Assembly (NCBI GenBank): GCA_032718475.1
Contig: JAUCBJ010008177.1
Coordinates: 1 to 33,290 of the forward strand
Origin: Nemertoderma westbladi
Lineage: Eukaryota; Xenacoelomorpha; Nemertodermatida; Nemertodermatidae
Direction: 5' to 3'
DNA length: 33,290 bases
In this document: positions 11,215 through 19,750 of the stretch, one piece after another
How positions within the stretch are numbered: the stretch's first letter is position 1
How the letters are laid out: each line of letters starts with the position of its first letter
Translations under genes and position numbers: made by a program
The notes under the pieces: model-generated
What the model was told of the DNA's origin: nothing
What the model saw: the letters and a program-made list of their open reading frames with translations, nothing else
Database searches by the model: none

Positions 11215-11448
11215 GATAGGGGGGGAAACTGGACGCAATAAAATTTCATCCCTCTCCAGGGGAAATTGGACGCAAATAACAGCTGATTACTCTCAAAAAT
11301 AAAACTCTAACCTGTTTTATTGTGTTTAGTTTATTGTTTTGGTTAACGTGCCACTGTAACCTGCTTCTTTCCCTAAATTAAGAATTTAACATTGAGGCGG
11401 GATATTAATTCGACAAGGCGGGTTTTGCGTCGAGTTTCACCCCCTGTC
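11215..11448 (+). mobile_element. MITE family M1, copy 1 (24-bp TIRs)
   Basis: 234 bp. The left end GATAGGGGGGGAAACT plus GGACGCAA and the reverse-complemented right end GACAGGGGGTGAAACT plus CGACGCAA match at 21 of 24 positions. Inside the left end the motif GGGGAAAYTGGACGCAA is repeated (about 11,220 and 11,261). The middle carries core copy c (GTTTATTGTTTTGGTT at about 11,328). TCA flanks both sides and may be a 3-bp target duplication. There is no coding capacity, so any transposase acts in trans. Copy 2 is at 14,830-15,079. Confidence 0.85.
11328..11390 (+). repeat. Shared core repeat, copy c (inside MITE M1 copy 1)
   Basis: GTTTATTGTTTTGGTT, AACGTGCCACTGTAACCTGC and TTCTTTCCCTAAATTAA in order. 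Same strand as the MITE as drawn. Confidence 0.85.
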
Positions 11449-12416
11449 TCAACTTTATTTATGGAATTGCCTAAAAAACACCACAGCCAGTAGCCACAGC
11501 CCAGAGTATGTCTTATTCAGGACATATTGTCTGTCACTCCTTAATTAATTTTTTTATGCAATTCAATTGAGCTATATGTATTCTATAACTTGCATATATC
11601 GTAACGGGGAGAAAAAGGCAAGTTTATCGTTCAAATATATTATACTTATTATTTAATATTGATTGGTTGCATCTGATACCTTATCATTTGTTATGGTTGA
11701 GTACGTGCGTTATATTAGTGGTAAACCCGGGAGCGCGGCAGGCCACAACATTCTGTTAAATCTTAGTGCGCTTCAATGAATGAATTATTAACAGGATTGT
11801 GAAGGGGCCAGTGTGTTTGCATATCTTATATATGTATATGAACAAGGTTTGTGCATTGTATATCACTGTTTGTTTGGTTATCTATAGATAATATATGCCA
11901 ACCTAGGCCTATGTATCTTGAATATATATATTAGATATATATTAGTATATAGAAGACGTGTGTTTCAAGTTCAAATATTATTTTGTCAGGTTTTGTTTCT
12001 CGCAGTTTCAATTAAAATGCGATGTTTTTAAAAGTAATAGGATATAGCACACACCTTCATGATATATTAATTTGTACAGATGTTATTACTTGGGCTGGTT
12101 TTATATATTTACATTCATATTTTATTATTATTTTGAAATTGTATTATTAGTCAAGCAGGTGAAGTAACTCACAGTAATATAGACATATATATTGGTAACT
12201 ATAAAACAGCCGTGGCCTAGATGTTACATGTTGCAATCAGCATGCTAGCTTACAATGATATATGTATATGATTTTAAAAAATGTAAGTGGCAAATTTATA
12301 TTTCTTTGTAACAAGAAAGCCAGCAAGCTGGCTGGAAGGAGCCCGAGGGAAGAATCCTAGCCAAGACTATTACAAATTAACTATGTCAGTCAGCAAGCAG
12401 TAAGTAAACTACACAG
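11449..12416. other. No gene seen
   Basis: AT-rich with TATATA-type stretches (about 11,920-11,950). GCCAGCAAGCTGGCTGG (about 12,317) is a short hairpin former and an inverted match to about 8952. Nothing coding was recognised. Confidence 0.45.
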
Positions 12417-12566
12417 TCCTATGTGAATATATAATATAGGTACTCCTGCTAAGTTAGGCGGTAGGCCAGAGCGGGCTCCTTAAATACATGTAACTACTGT
12501 ATTATACACAACTATAAAACATTTTGCAATCCACAGTGAGTAACAACTGCAATAGGACACAACACA
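12417..12566 (+). repeat. Dispersed repeat family A, copy 2
   Basis: About 150 bp, close match to 554-707. Starts TCCTATGTGAATATATAATA and ends AATAGGACACAACA. It shares the central CAGAGCGGGCTCCTTAAATA but lacks the 7-9 bp TGTAGGTC stretch of copy 1. Confidence 0.75.
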
Positions 12567-12904
12567 CTGCTTTGTGTAACTAAAATTCATTCTCCTGATC
12601 CACCACCTAACATAGCAGAGTGAGTAACCTTATTGTAGATCTACCCTTAGGAAGCACTGGGAAAGCAATCAGCTTATGAGGTAATACATTAGAAACCCAC
12701 AGCTTATGTGTGAGTAAACATTGCCTTTCCTTATAGCCTACTAGTAAAACTTGGCAACCAACACGTTTTACTATTGACTGTGTATAACTGACATTATTAA
12801 GCCATATTTCATCGTGAACACCAGCTGTTATTTTACCATTGCTTTTAATTTCGCGACAAAATAATGTCAAAAAACTAAATATATCGAATACCACACAGAA
12901 TCTA
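12567..12904 (-). other. Unassigned open minus-strand stretch
   Basis: The minus strand is open from about 12,915 to 12,607 (about 100 codons, no ATG in the ORF), giving phrases such as EIKSNGKITAGVHDEIWLNN. No motif or family was recognised. It stops near the left edge of the CAGT-tailed repeat, so it may be a clipped piece of an older gene or element. Confidence 0.3.
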
Positions 12905-13024
12905 TCTGAAATTTTGTAACGCGATTATGAACCACCAAAGCAATGTACTTGCAAAATTTCATCAAAATCGCCAGGCAGGAAGTGCCTGAACCAGGATAAT
13001 TATCAGTCAGTCAGTCAGTCAGTG
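12905..13024 (+). repeat. Repeat with TTTCATCAAAATCGCC and (CAGT)n tail
   Basis: TTTCATCAAAATCGCC, then a short spacer, then CAGTCAGTCAGTCAGTCAGT (about 13,004-13,023). The design, TTTCATCAA phrase followed by a simple repeat, is like family B at 89-222 but the sequence differs. Confidence 0.45.
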
Positions 13025-13039
13025 TTATATATCCTGAGA

Positions 13040-13090
13040 TTTTTACAGTAAGTATCCCGCGGTTGAGCGGGCTCCAAAAAATACATCTAT
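13040..13090 (+). repeat. Family A, partial copy
   Basis: GAGCGGGCTCC followed by AAATACAT, as in the centre of the two full family-A copies. Outer parts were not recognised. Confidence 0.35.
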
Positions 13091-13095
13091 TTTAA

Positions 13096-13718
13096 TTTTC
13101 TTTTCATTTATGTGCGGAAGTAAGGGAGGGACATAGAATACAAAGGCTATTTATTCTATGTAATAACCAATTTTGCAGAGATGCTATGACGATGCGCACG
13201 CAGACTTATGCCTGAATGAGTATTTGTTTACTCCCGGTTAAAAGGCCATTTGTGCCTCATTATTGGGTTAAAATGTGATAATTGTACAAAGTAATATTAA
13301 TTATATATAATCAATAAAATGTGGTTGCAGTACCATGGGATGGTTACAGTCTGTGGTTTGATGAATGGACGAATGCGAATGGCGAAACACAATTGATGAT
13401 TTTTTTATATTTGTTGTTTGTTATTTTTCCTTTTATATATATTATACAGAAAATGCACCTGGTGTGTCAAGGTTCAGTATATGAGAGGGAACTTTGTAGA
13501 ATACCGTTTAATTAACGGACCAAGTATGTGAATTCCCTTGGGAACAGGACTGGAAAGCTTTCCAAATTAACAATGAACCCAAATCAACATAAATAAAGTC
13601 CCCAGCTTTAACCTGAGTAGTTGATTGATGGTAGTGGTGATATCACTTAGCATTCATGCTCATCTAAGATAGTTTGGTCAACATCTAAAAGTGCAGCAAT
13701 GTCATACTTTCTGTGCCA
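13096..13718. other. No gene seen; one hairpin
   Basis: ACATAGAATA (13,131-13,140) and TATTCTATGT (about 13,152-13,161) form a 10-bp stem. A 64-codon plus-strand frame from 13,321 is hydrophobic by base composition and has no recognised motif. Confidence 0.4.
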
Positions 13719-14201
13719 TTAAACCCCGGGTCAATATGAACCCATCTTGTTTTTTTTGTTATAACTCTGAAACAAACGCAGTGGGGGAATCTGAAATTTA
13801 TGAAATTTCCTAAAAATCGATTGTGTTCGTAATAGTGAAAACGGTTTTCAAAAATATTGGGAAGTTTTCGAGTTATAGCACCATTTTTAACCCTACGTTT
13901 GGCACTTTTTTGAGGCGTTTTTGGAAAATTACATTTCATGAAATAGGATTTATAACATCTCTATTTTTTACTTATACCGGTTTATGGGTGTTTACAATTA
14001 AATGGAATTCATATAAATAAATTTAGAAATTTCAAACTTGTTGTGCCAGCACCAAATTTTTTAAAATAAGAAAATTGATCAATAGATAGTATCATCTTGT
14101 TTCTTGCGTAATACGGGTTTATGAGGGTCATGAATCCGATGGAATCAATAAAAACCGCACAAGACATCTCAAACTTGTACTTTTTGTTGATGGTTACAAA
14201 A

Positions 14202-14219
14202 TTTGGTGCTAGCACCAAA
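14202..14219. repeat. 18-bp perfect palindrome
   Basis: TTTGGTGCTAGCACCAAA reads the same on both strands. Half-site variants lie at about 14,047 (GCCAGCACCAAATTT) and about 14,551 (TTTTGGTGCTGCAAAAT), giving related sites spread through the candidate element. Confidence 0.85.
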
Positions 14220-14637
14220 ATTTGCCATATTACCCCGAAAATTACGATTAGCAATGATTTGCCAAATTAGAAATGTATTCCATTAGAATCAGCGCCCCAG
14301 AAAACCTAAAAAATGTGAATTTATAGCATTGTGTAAGTGAATTAAAAATTTTGTGTTCAAACTGAAAAGTGCTGGTTACTTGTTTTTTTTCATTTTTCGC
14401 CTACGTAGATGACTAAAACAGCCATTTGTACTAATCAGTTTATATTTATATATTTTCCAATGGATTTTACGTCACAGAAAACCTTTATTGAGAAACAATT
14501 AGCCGAAAATTGTAAATTCAAATTTTATAAAAATTGTTCACTCCTTGTAATTTTGGTGCTGCAAAATAATCACCTCAGTCCTTTTTTCAACTTTTTTTTT
14601 CGTTCGGACGTTTCCGTTAAAATTTAAAGATTTTATT

Positions 14638-14660
14638 GGGGGGGGGGGGGGGGGGGGGGG
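14638..14660 (+). repeat. Poly-G tract (23 G)
   Basis: Directly precedes TCAATATGACCCCC inside the right end of the possible piggyBac-like element. Confidence 0.95.
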
Positions 14661-14829
14661 TCAATATGACCCCCGGTATTTGTACAACATTTTATATAGC
14701 CCGGTACTAATAGGGTTAAACTGTTGTATAGGCGATCTTTACCTTAGATTATCTAAACCTAATTCTCATTAGAGGGCTGAATAAATGGTTAACTGTCAGA
14801 TGCCCAGTAGTGACAATTCCCCCAATGCC

Positions 14830-15079
14830 GATGGGGGGGGGGGGGGGGGGGGGGGGACTGGACGCAATAAAAGTTCATCCCTTTCCAGGGGAAATTTGAC
14901 ACAAATAACAGCAAATTACTCTCAAAAAATAAAACTGTAACCTGTTCTATTGTGTTTAGTTTATTGTTTTGGTTGAAATAACGTGACACTGTGACCTGCT
15001 CCTTTCCCTAAATTGAAAATTTAATTTAATTGAATGTGGTTCGCCAAGCTGGGATTTGCGTCCAGATTTGCCCCCTGTC
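14830..15079 (+). mobile_element. MITE family M1, copy 2
   Basis: 250 bp, collinear with 11,215-11,448. The left end is GAT, then G24 (14,833-14,856), then ACTGGACGCAA. The right end reverse-complements to GACAGGGGGCAAATCT plus GGACGCAA. The left G tract is 24 long here against 7 in copy 1. The second internal motif is GGGGAAATTTGACACAAATAA. It carries core copy d. No clear target duplication was seen, perhaps because the G tract has changed the left edge. The 15,089 element begins about 10 bp further on. Confidence 0.85.
14957..15015 (+). repeat. Shared core repeat, copy d (inside MITE M1 copy 2)
   Basis: GTTTATTGTTTTGGTT, GAAATAACGTGACACTGTGA, CCTGCTCCTTTCCCTAAATT in order. It is close to the inferred consensus. 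Confidence 0.85.
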
Positions 15080-15088
15080 TCCTCTATG

Positions 15089-15538
15089 AGTCACTTCCCC
15101 AATAACTGCACTGGTATGGTCACTATCCCAATAGGACACTTGCCCAATATTTTGAGATTTAGCTTTATTTAATTAAGAACATTAATGGAAAGGAACAGGT
15201 TACAGTGGTGGTATTTTCTAACCAAAACAATAAACTATAAATTATTTCACTTGCGTTCAATTTGTGCTGATGATCACTATTTTCACGTGCGCTTAATGTA
15301 CGCCACTATCTGATGATGTGATGTAAGTAGTAGGCAGAAGGCAGCAGCAGGCAGAATACGTAGGGAATAGAAATTATGGCCTCAAAAAAAAATATTTTTA
15401 ACATAGTCACTTATTCAGTAAGTTGAGTATTGGGCAAGTGACGAATTGGTAAAGTGACCTACTTTCGGTAAAAAATTAAATATATTGGGCAAGTGACCTA
15501 AAATAATTTTTTAATAGGCTAGTGACATATTGGGGAGC
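15089..15538. mobile_element. MITE-like element with iterated GTCACTTGCCCAATA ends
   Basis: The left side has three copies of a 15-bp motif: GTCACTTCCCCAATA (15,090), GTCACTATCCCAATA (15,119) and GACACTTGCCCAATA (15,135). The right side has the same motif inverted: TATTGGGCAAGTGAC (15,428), GAATTGGTAAAGTGAC (15,443), TATTGGGCAAGTGAC (15,483), TAATAGGCTAGTGAC (15,512) and a clipped TATTGGGGAG (15,528). The interior holds core copy e on the minus strand and no coding frame. The ends look like multiple binding sites for a trans-acting transposase. That is inference, and no such enzyme was seen. Confidence 0.75.
15181..15235 (-). repeat. Shared core repeat, copy e
   Basis: The minus strand reads AGTTTATTGTTTTGGTTAGA, then ACCACCACTGTAACCTG, then TTCCTTTCCATTAATG. 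It lies inside the element at 15,089-15,538. Confidence 0.8.
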
Positions 15539-15732
15539 AATTTCAATTTATTTATTTCTCTTCCGTCTATATATATTTATGATTGCACTCATAGTAATTA
15601 AAAGTAGAATATTGAATATATATGTACATACTTTTAGAACTTTAGAGCACAATAATAATTATAAGGGTGTTATGTACACTGGGGGGAGCAGTAGCAGTGC
15701 TAGTAGAGCTCCCTCCATATGTACGAGTTGAC

Positions 15733-15758
15733 GGGGGGGGGGGGGGGGGGGGGGGGGG
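15733..15758 (+). repeat. Poly-G tract (26 G)
   Basis: Longest G tract in the window, about 45 bp downstream of the RT fragment's stop in that fragment's reading direction. Confidence 0.95.
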
Positions 15759-15802
15759 TGTTTATGGAGTGTAATTATTAATAAAATGTCTCTAGGTATT
15801 TT

Positions 15803-16080
15803 TTAAGATAGGGTCTGAAGGAATATTTTTTTTAATTCATATGAAAACGAGTTTTTTGATTTAGCATTTTTTATATCGCTAGGGAGGGCATTCCATATTT
15901 TAGGGCCAGTGACTTTTAAGGATTTCTGGGTGAGCTGTAGTCTTACACGTGGAACGAAAAAAATTTGTGCAGAAATTGATCTAGTGTTATATCTGTGGAT
16001 GGACGGGGAAGTTTCCTATTGGGGAAGTGTCTGCATCCCGAATAAATGTTTCGAAAAGAAAAGTTGTACGAACTTCTTAG
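15803..16080 (-). pseudogene. CR1/L2-like reverse transcriptase, extreme C-terminal fragment
   Basis: On the minus strand one frame runs IHRYNTRSISAQIFFVPRVR, then LQLTQKSLKVTGPKIWNALP, then SDIKNAKSKNSFSYELKKIF, ending at TAA 15,803-15,805. This is the standard end of CR1/L2/Rex-type RT proteins: HxYNTR, GPxxWNxLP, then a SFKxxLKK helix. An in-frame TAG upstream of the IHRYNTR part and loss of recognisable RT beyond about 16,080 show a truncated, inactive copy. It is better preserved than the copy at 9175-9680 and differs from it in sequence, so it is a separate insertion. Confidence 0.8.
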
Positions 16081-17118
16081 ATAACATTAATAACTTAATA
16101 ATTGGTTTTATTAATTAAACTAATTACTCCCAAATTAATAAAGCTCGTTATCGAAATTTGAAAGTGTAATAATATATATGGTTGTATGCCGAGCCCAATC
16201 TACTGCCATGGCTATCTCCAACTGGTTTACAAGTCGACTTGTACACCGTCTTTATTGGTCTGCGGTATTTCCTTTATCTTGGAGTCTTTTGAGGACATTT
16301 AATTATCTGAACTATGCGCATCGCGAATCCCTGCTTTTTGGTATCATTGTCACGGCTTTTCTCGCAACCAAGATAGCATCAACGCAGACAAAAATGTGTC
16401 AATTTCATTCGAGTTTTAAGCCGATTGGTAATGCCTACTTCAACATGACTCACAAAAGCTATGCATATTATGCAGTCGCGCCAAGTTCTCTCGAACTGTA
16501 TTTAGCTCCTTGAAATAGAATCAGCTAGTATTTGGTCAATATAACGTAGGTACAAGAGCAAGAGCAAGACCAGTCAGGTGTCAGTGTGTGGTATTCAATC
16601 TTGTTTTTGGTAAGTAAATGGTGAAAATTGTGTTAAGTGAATCTGGTATGACTGTCCCCCGCACAGTCAACACTTTGGAAACTTTGAAAATTTTAGCCCT
16701 CAAAAACAGTGTATCATGTATATTGGAAAGTTCTTAATTTATCACGTTACCTGATTCAATATGATGACATAAACTTCCCTGATGATGGGTTGAAATGTTT
16801 ACAATACAATATAGACTGTTGCCGAGAACTATCTGGCGAGGTTTTTCAGCGGTAACAAGCGGAGTGATCTTTACTTATTAACAGATTTAATCTGTGGTAC
16901 ATTCCTGAAGATCTTTTGGCTGGTGCATCTACTGGACATGGATGTTTCAAACAGATTTTATTTATGATATTATTATTCATAATCGATGTTTGTATAGCGA
17001 ATTAAACGTTAAATACGATGAATTGTGTCAGTTCTAAGTCATGTGAGTGGTGAATGTGTTGGTTGGCCAAACCAATGTGAACTGAACAGTCCAGCCTTCC
17101 TGCTGTTTATCTGTTATT
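16081..17118. other. Intergenic; unassigned 111-codon plus frame
   Basis: An ATG-initiated plus-strand frame at 16,178-16,513 (111 codons) is the longest here. It contains a hydrophobic stretch (about residues 50-65) but no motif I recognise, and no splice or promoter context supports it. The rest shows nothing identifiable. Confidence 0.3.
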
Positions 17119-17155
17119 GTGGGGCGAGCCACGAAAGTAAGCAAGCTTAGCTTAG
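17119..17155 (+). repeat. Family B, isolated left arm
   Basis: GTGGGGCGAGCCACGAAAGT followed by AAGCAAGCTTAGC matches the outer part of the family-B inverted repeat (reverse complement of 18,795-18,836). No right arm was seen nearby. Confidence 0.55.
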
Positions 17156-18399
17156 ACTAATAAAGAGGTTGCAACAGATATACTCAATATCCACATTACC
17201 GGCCTTTCCAACCCGAGGCTCTGATTGGCTCAGCGTCTGAGTCAGTCGATTATTGTACAGATACCATCCTGGCCTTTATCTGTAGTTACATGGGGATCTT
17301 ATACATATTGCCTACAGTATATTGCACCTAAGCTCATCGTGTGGTTTAATGGGTGAGATTGTTCCCCTACTTAATGGTTGATTCGGTACCGACCGAATCC
17401 CGAATCTACCATTGTTATTCTTGGGTTGCCAATGTCTGGATTGGTTTCCCTCCTTGGCCGCTTTCTTTATTGTTAAAATTCTACAGTAGCTTTGGTCGCT
17501 ACGGTAACACAAATAGTGACCAGTGTTCCTGAGTGTATGTGCCGTAACGCCGTCGTAGGGAGTCCTGCAATCGCCGGACACCAGAATGTCTGAATTGCGA
17601 TATCGCCACGATTCAGGCAGCTCCACTGCTCCAGCAGCCATATCATGTACGGTACTACGGTCATCTTATTAAACATATGTTTTACAGTATTTAATTGTAT
17701 TTGTATGTATGAAAGAAATCATTTTCAATGTTGTCTTCATTTCCGGTATCTGCTCATGTTTATGTTTGAATTAAAGACTAGGCTGCTCCGTATTGGTACC
17801 CCTAAGTGACGGAGCAATAGGCCTACTGCCTGTGTTGCTGTGCCTACCACCCATAGGGTCGGCAATGGCAACCATGGAAGTTTTGAAATTATGCGGACTT
17901 ATAACAGTATAAGGAATGGTGGAAGTTAAACAGACTGACAGATTATCAGGTTGTACCAGCTGACCTTTATTCCATGTCCGGGTACCCACTACTGCACTAC
18001 TCCAATACCCAGAAACGTATTGAAATTGAAAGGCCATCGACTCTGTCGTTCGCAGTGTCCTTGGCGACCTGGACTTTTTGTTTCGCTACTGCGTTAATGC
18101 TATGGGCAAACTGGTCTAACCGTAGCCGAGAAGCGAGGCCGAAGACTTCAAAATGCATGGAAATTTTTGAGTAGTTTGACTGTGGACTTCTGTGACATTG
18201 ATGCGAAGCTGCCAATGCAAAAGTTTTTTTTAAGTGACTCACTCTGTCCTCACCCGGTGTCCAGCCATGTTGCCCCTGACTTGGTGTCATTATTACTTTG
18301 TGAGAGTATTGGTCACAAAATGATTTCAATAAAAATGAATATCCTAGATAAATCCTAGACCAATAGCTACTTATTGATTTCATGCCTGATTATTGCGAC
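17156..18399. other. Unassigned; several long minus-strand open frames
   Basis: Minus-strand frames are open at 17,641-17,312 (109 codons, true ATG), 18,037-17,771 (88) and 18,383-17,997 (128). They overlap in different frames and I recognise none. The GC content is higher than the neighbours and the frames are adjacent and co-oriented, so this could be a decayed gene or element, but it could also be chance. Confidence 0.3.
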
Positions 18400-18493
18400 A
18401 CACCCACCCCCCACGGGTGGGTGCAATCGTCGCCCGCGTCCAACCTTCGCCCGCGGGAAATCTTCGCCCGCCCGTGTCCAACCTTCGCCCGAT

Positions 18494-18520
18494 TGGGGGA
18501 ACGGAGCAGGGTACACGTTC
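18494..18520 (-). repeat. Shared core repeat, copy f, distal half
   Basis: The minus strand reads GAACGTGTACCCTGCTCCGT followed by TCCCC, matching the GTGACACTGTAACCTGCTCC-TTTCCC half of the core. It is separated from the proximal half (18,837-18,880) by the nested insertion. Confidence 0.55.
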
Positions 18521-18836
18521 GTGGGGTCTTCGCGCAGCACGAAGTGAGCAAAGCCTTAGCATATGGGCACCATTAACGAGTTGTCTGCCGTTAGTCAGCA
18601 CAATACTCGTCCTTCACTTGTGCCTCGTTGCGTTCGTTCGTTTTTGACGAAACTTCAGATTCTTTCTAAACTTTTGACGGACTACATACATCGTTTAATT
18701 TCATCAAGGAATAACCGAGTTATTAGTGATCAAAAAATTACGACGACGACAGACCACGACAGACGACGACGACGACAGACGACTCGCCAATGGCACCCAT
18801 ATGCTAAGGCTTCGCTGACTTCGTGGCTCGCCCCAC
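18521..18836. mobile_element. Inverted-repeat element, family B, complete copy
   Basis: About 316 bp. The left arm (18,521-18,590) and right arm (18,765-18,836) are inverted copies over about 65 bp. In shared order they carry GTGGGG, CACGAAGT, AGC, AAGCCTTAGCATATGGG, CCATT, CGAGT and GTCTG. The left arm has a small insertion (TCTTCG) near its tip. The interior carries TTTCATCAAGGAATAACC plus GAGTTATTAG and a CGACGA/CGACAGA simple repeat, as in the copy at 89-275. ACACG occurs close to both outer edges and may be the target duplication. It interrupts the core of the surrounding element. Confidence 0.8.
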
Positions 18837-18880
18837 AGACACGGTAGGTTAGAGAGACGAAAACAAAACAATAAACGAGG
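18837..18880 (-). repeat. Shared core repeat, copy f, proximal half
   Basis: The minus strand reads CGTTTATTGTTTTGTTTTCG followed by TCTCTCTAACCTACCGTGTC. It belongs to the element at 18,400-18,958. Confidence 0.65.
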
Positions 18881-18931
18881 TTGTTCACACTCATTTTGAG
18901 GGCGAAGATTGCTCGCGGGTGAAATTTGCTG

Positions 18932-18954
18932 CCCCCCCCCCCCCCCCCCCCCCC
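18932..18954 (-). repeat. Poly-C tract (23 C; poly-G on the minus strand)
   Basis: Right terminus of the element at 18,400-18,958. Read inward from that end it is a G tract, as at the left end of MITE M1 copy 2. Confidence 0.95.
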
Positions 18955-18958
18955 ACTA

Positions 18959-19439
18959 GTTGTTCGTCTCTACTAATATGTATGAAAAAATATAAAATAA
19001 CCAAGTCGTAGCGCAGGCGCACACAGTTGCAATTAATCACCTACAAGCAAACGAGCGACAGATCGGAAAACCAATTTATTCTCATTACTTTGAAGTAAAA
19101 AATAATGAGATAAAATTAATCCCTTGTTAAGTCCACGGCCAGTAATTTAGCTAATATATAATGCATGCTTCTTATAAGAAAGAGTTCATTACTGTATGTT
19201 TAATTTCCTGAAGGTTTCTTGACATAGTTGGTTATTTCCACAGGATAGTTACTGTTTGGTTACTTACGAATGTGGATTAATATAATCGATAAAGTAAGGT
19301 TTAAAGCCGCCAACCGTTATCATGAACAAAATGAAACTGTTATAGATAAATAGATTTAATTATACATTATGCAAAAACAATAACAATACATCATACAATG
19401 TATGTATTGTAGGCATATTGTCCAACATAATAACATATA
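18959..19439. other. No gene seen
   Basis: AT-rich. No repeat copy or coding-like frame was recognised. Confidence 0.45.
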
Positions 19440-19620
19440 GGAGAAGATGGGAATGTGGGAAGGTGGATGGGAATGTATAAAGATGGGAATGTGGGAAGAT
19501 GTGAATGTAGGAATATGGGGATGTGGGAAGGTGGATGGGAATGTGGGAATGTGGAGAGATGAGAAGTTGGGTGGGAATGTAGGAATATGTGAATGTGGGG
19601 AAATGGGAATGTAGGAATGT
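19440..19620 (+). repeat. Degenerate GGGAATGTGGGA tandem tract
   Basis: Strongly G/A/T-biased strand with about 15 imperfect GGGAATGT or GGAAGGTGGAT units of 8-12 bp. Cytosine is almost absent across about 180 bp. Confidence 0.85.
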
Positions 19621-19750
19621 ATTGGAACTAAGTTCGCTTTATAAAATTTATTTTGGAACTAAATACGTTTCATTTGGAACTAAGTTCGCCTTTGAAAATG
19701 TGCGATTGGAACGAAGTTCGTGCTACCTACGGTTCCACTGAGTTCCTTAT
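19621..19750 (+). repeat. Cluster of palindromic GGAACTAAGTTCG motifs
   Basis: Copies at about 19,623 (TTGGAACTAAGTTCGC), 19,653 (TTGGAACTAAATACG), 19,674 (TTGGAACTAAGTTCGC) and 19,706 (TTGGAACGAAGTTCG), with a degenerate fifth near 19,732. Each carries the near-palindrome GAACT-N-AGTTC. Irregular 20-33 bp spacing suggests a protein-binding cluster or an element end rather than a satellite. Confidence 0.7.

Larger units (their letters stand above)
13719..14719. mobile_element. Possible piggyBac-like non-autonomous element
   Basis: About 1.0 kb bounded by TTAA at both ends (13,719-13,722 and 14,716-14,719). Near the left end is CCCCGGGTCAATATGAACCC. Near the right end is GGGGTCAATATGACCCCC and, at the very end, CCGGTACTAATAGGG before TTAA. 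TTAA targets and ends beginning CCC are typical of piggyBac, but the two ends match only through the GGGTCATATTGACC block, which is itself nearly palindromic. The interior carries several copies of TTTGGTGCTGCA-type sequence and an 18-bp perfect palindrome. Its short open frames on both strands have no recognisable domain. Confidence 0.4.
18400..18958. mobile_element. TIR element with iterated CAAYCTTCGCCCGCG ends, split by a nested insertion
   Basis: The left end holds four copies of a 14-15 bp motif: CAATCGTCGCCCGCG (18,424), CAACCTTCGCCCGCG (18,441), AAATCTTCGCCCGCC (18,458) and CAACCTTCGCCCGA (18,479). The right end holds it inverted: GGGCGAAGATTG (18,900) and CGCGGGTGAAATTTG (18,914), followed by C23. 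Interior sequence is the shared core on the minus strand, split in two by the family-B element at 18,521-18,836. It has no coding capacity. Confidence 0.65.

Noticed and set aside
15090-15538. A single simple long TIR
   Set aside because: The two ends do not align end to end; what they share is a repeated 15-bp motif at different spacing and copy number.
1357-17641. Homology between the 1357-1740 frame (RDCGTPY) and the 17,312-17,641 frame (GDCRTPY)
   Set aside because: The match is limited to a few residues and the surrounding DNA does not align.
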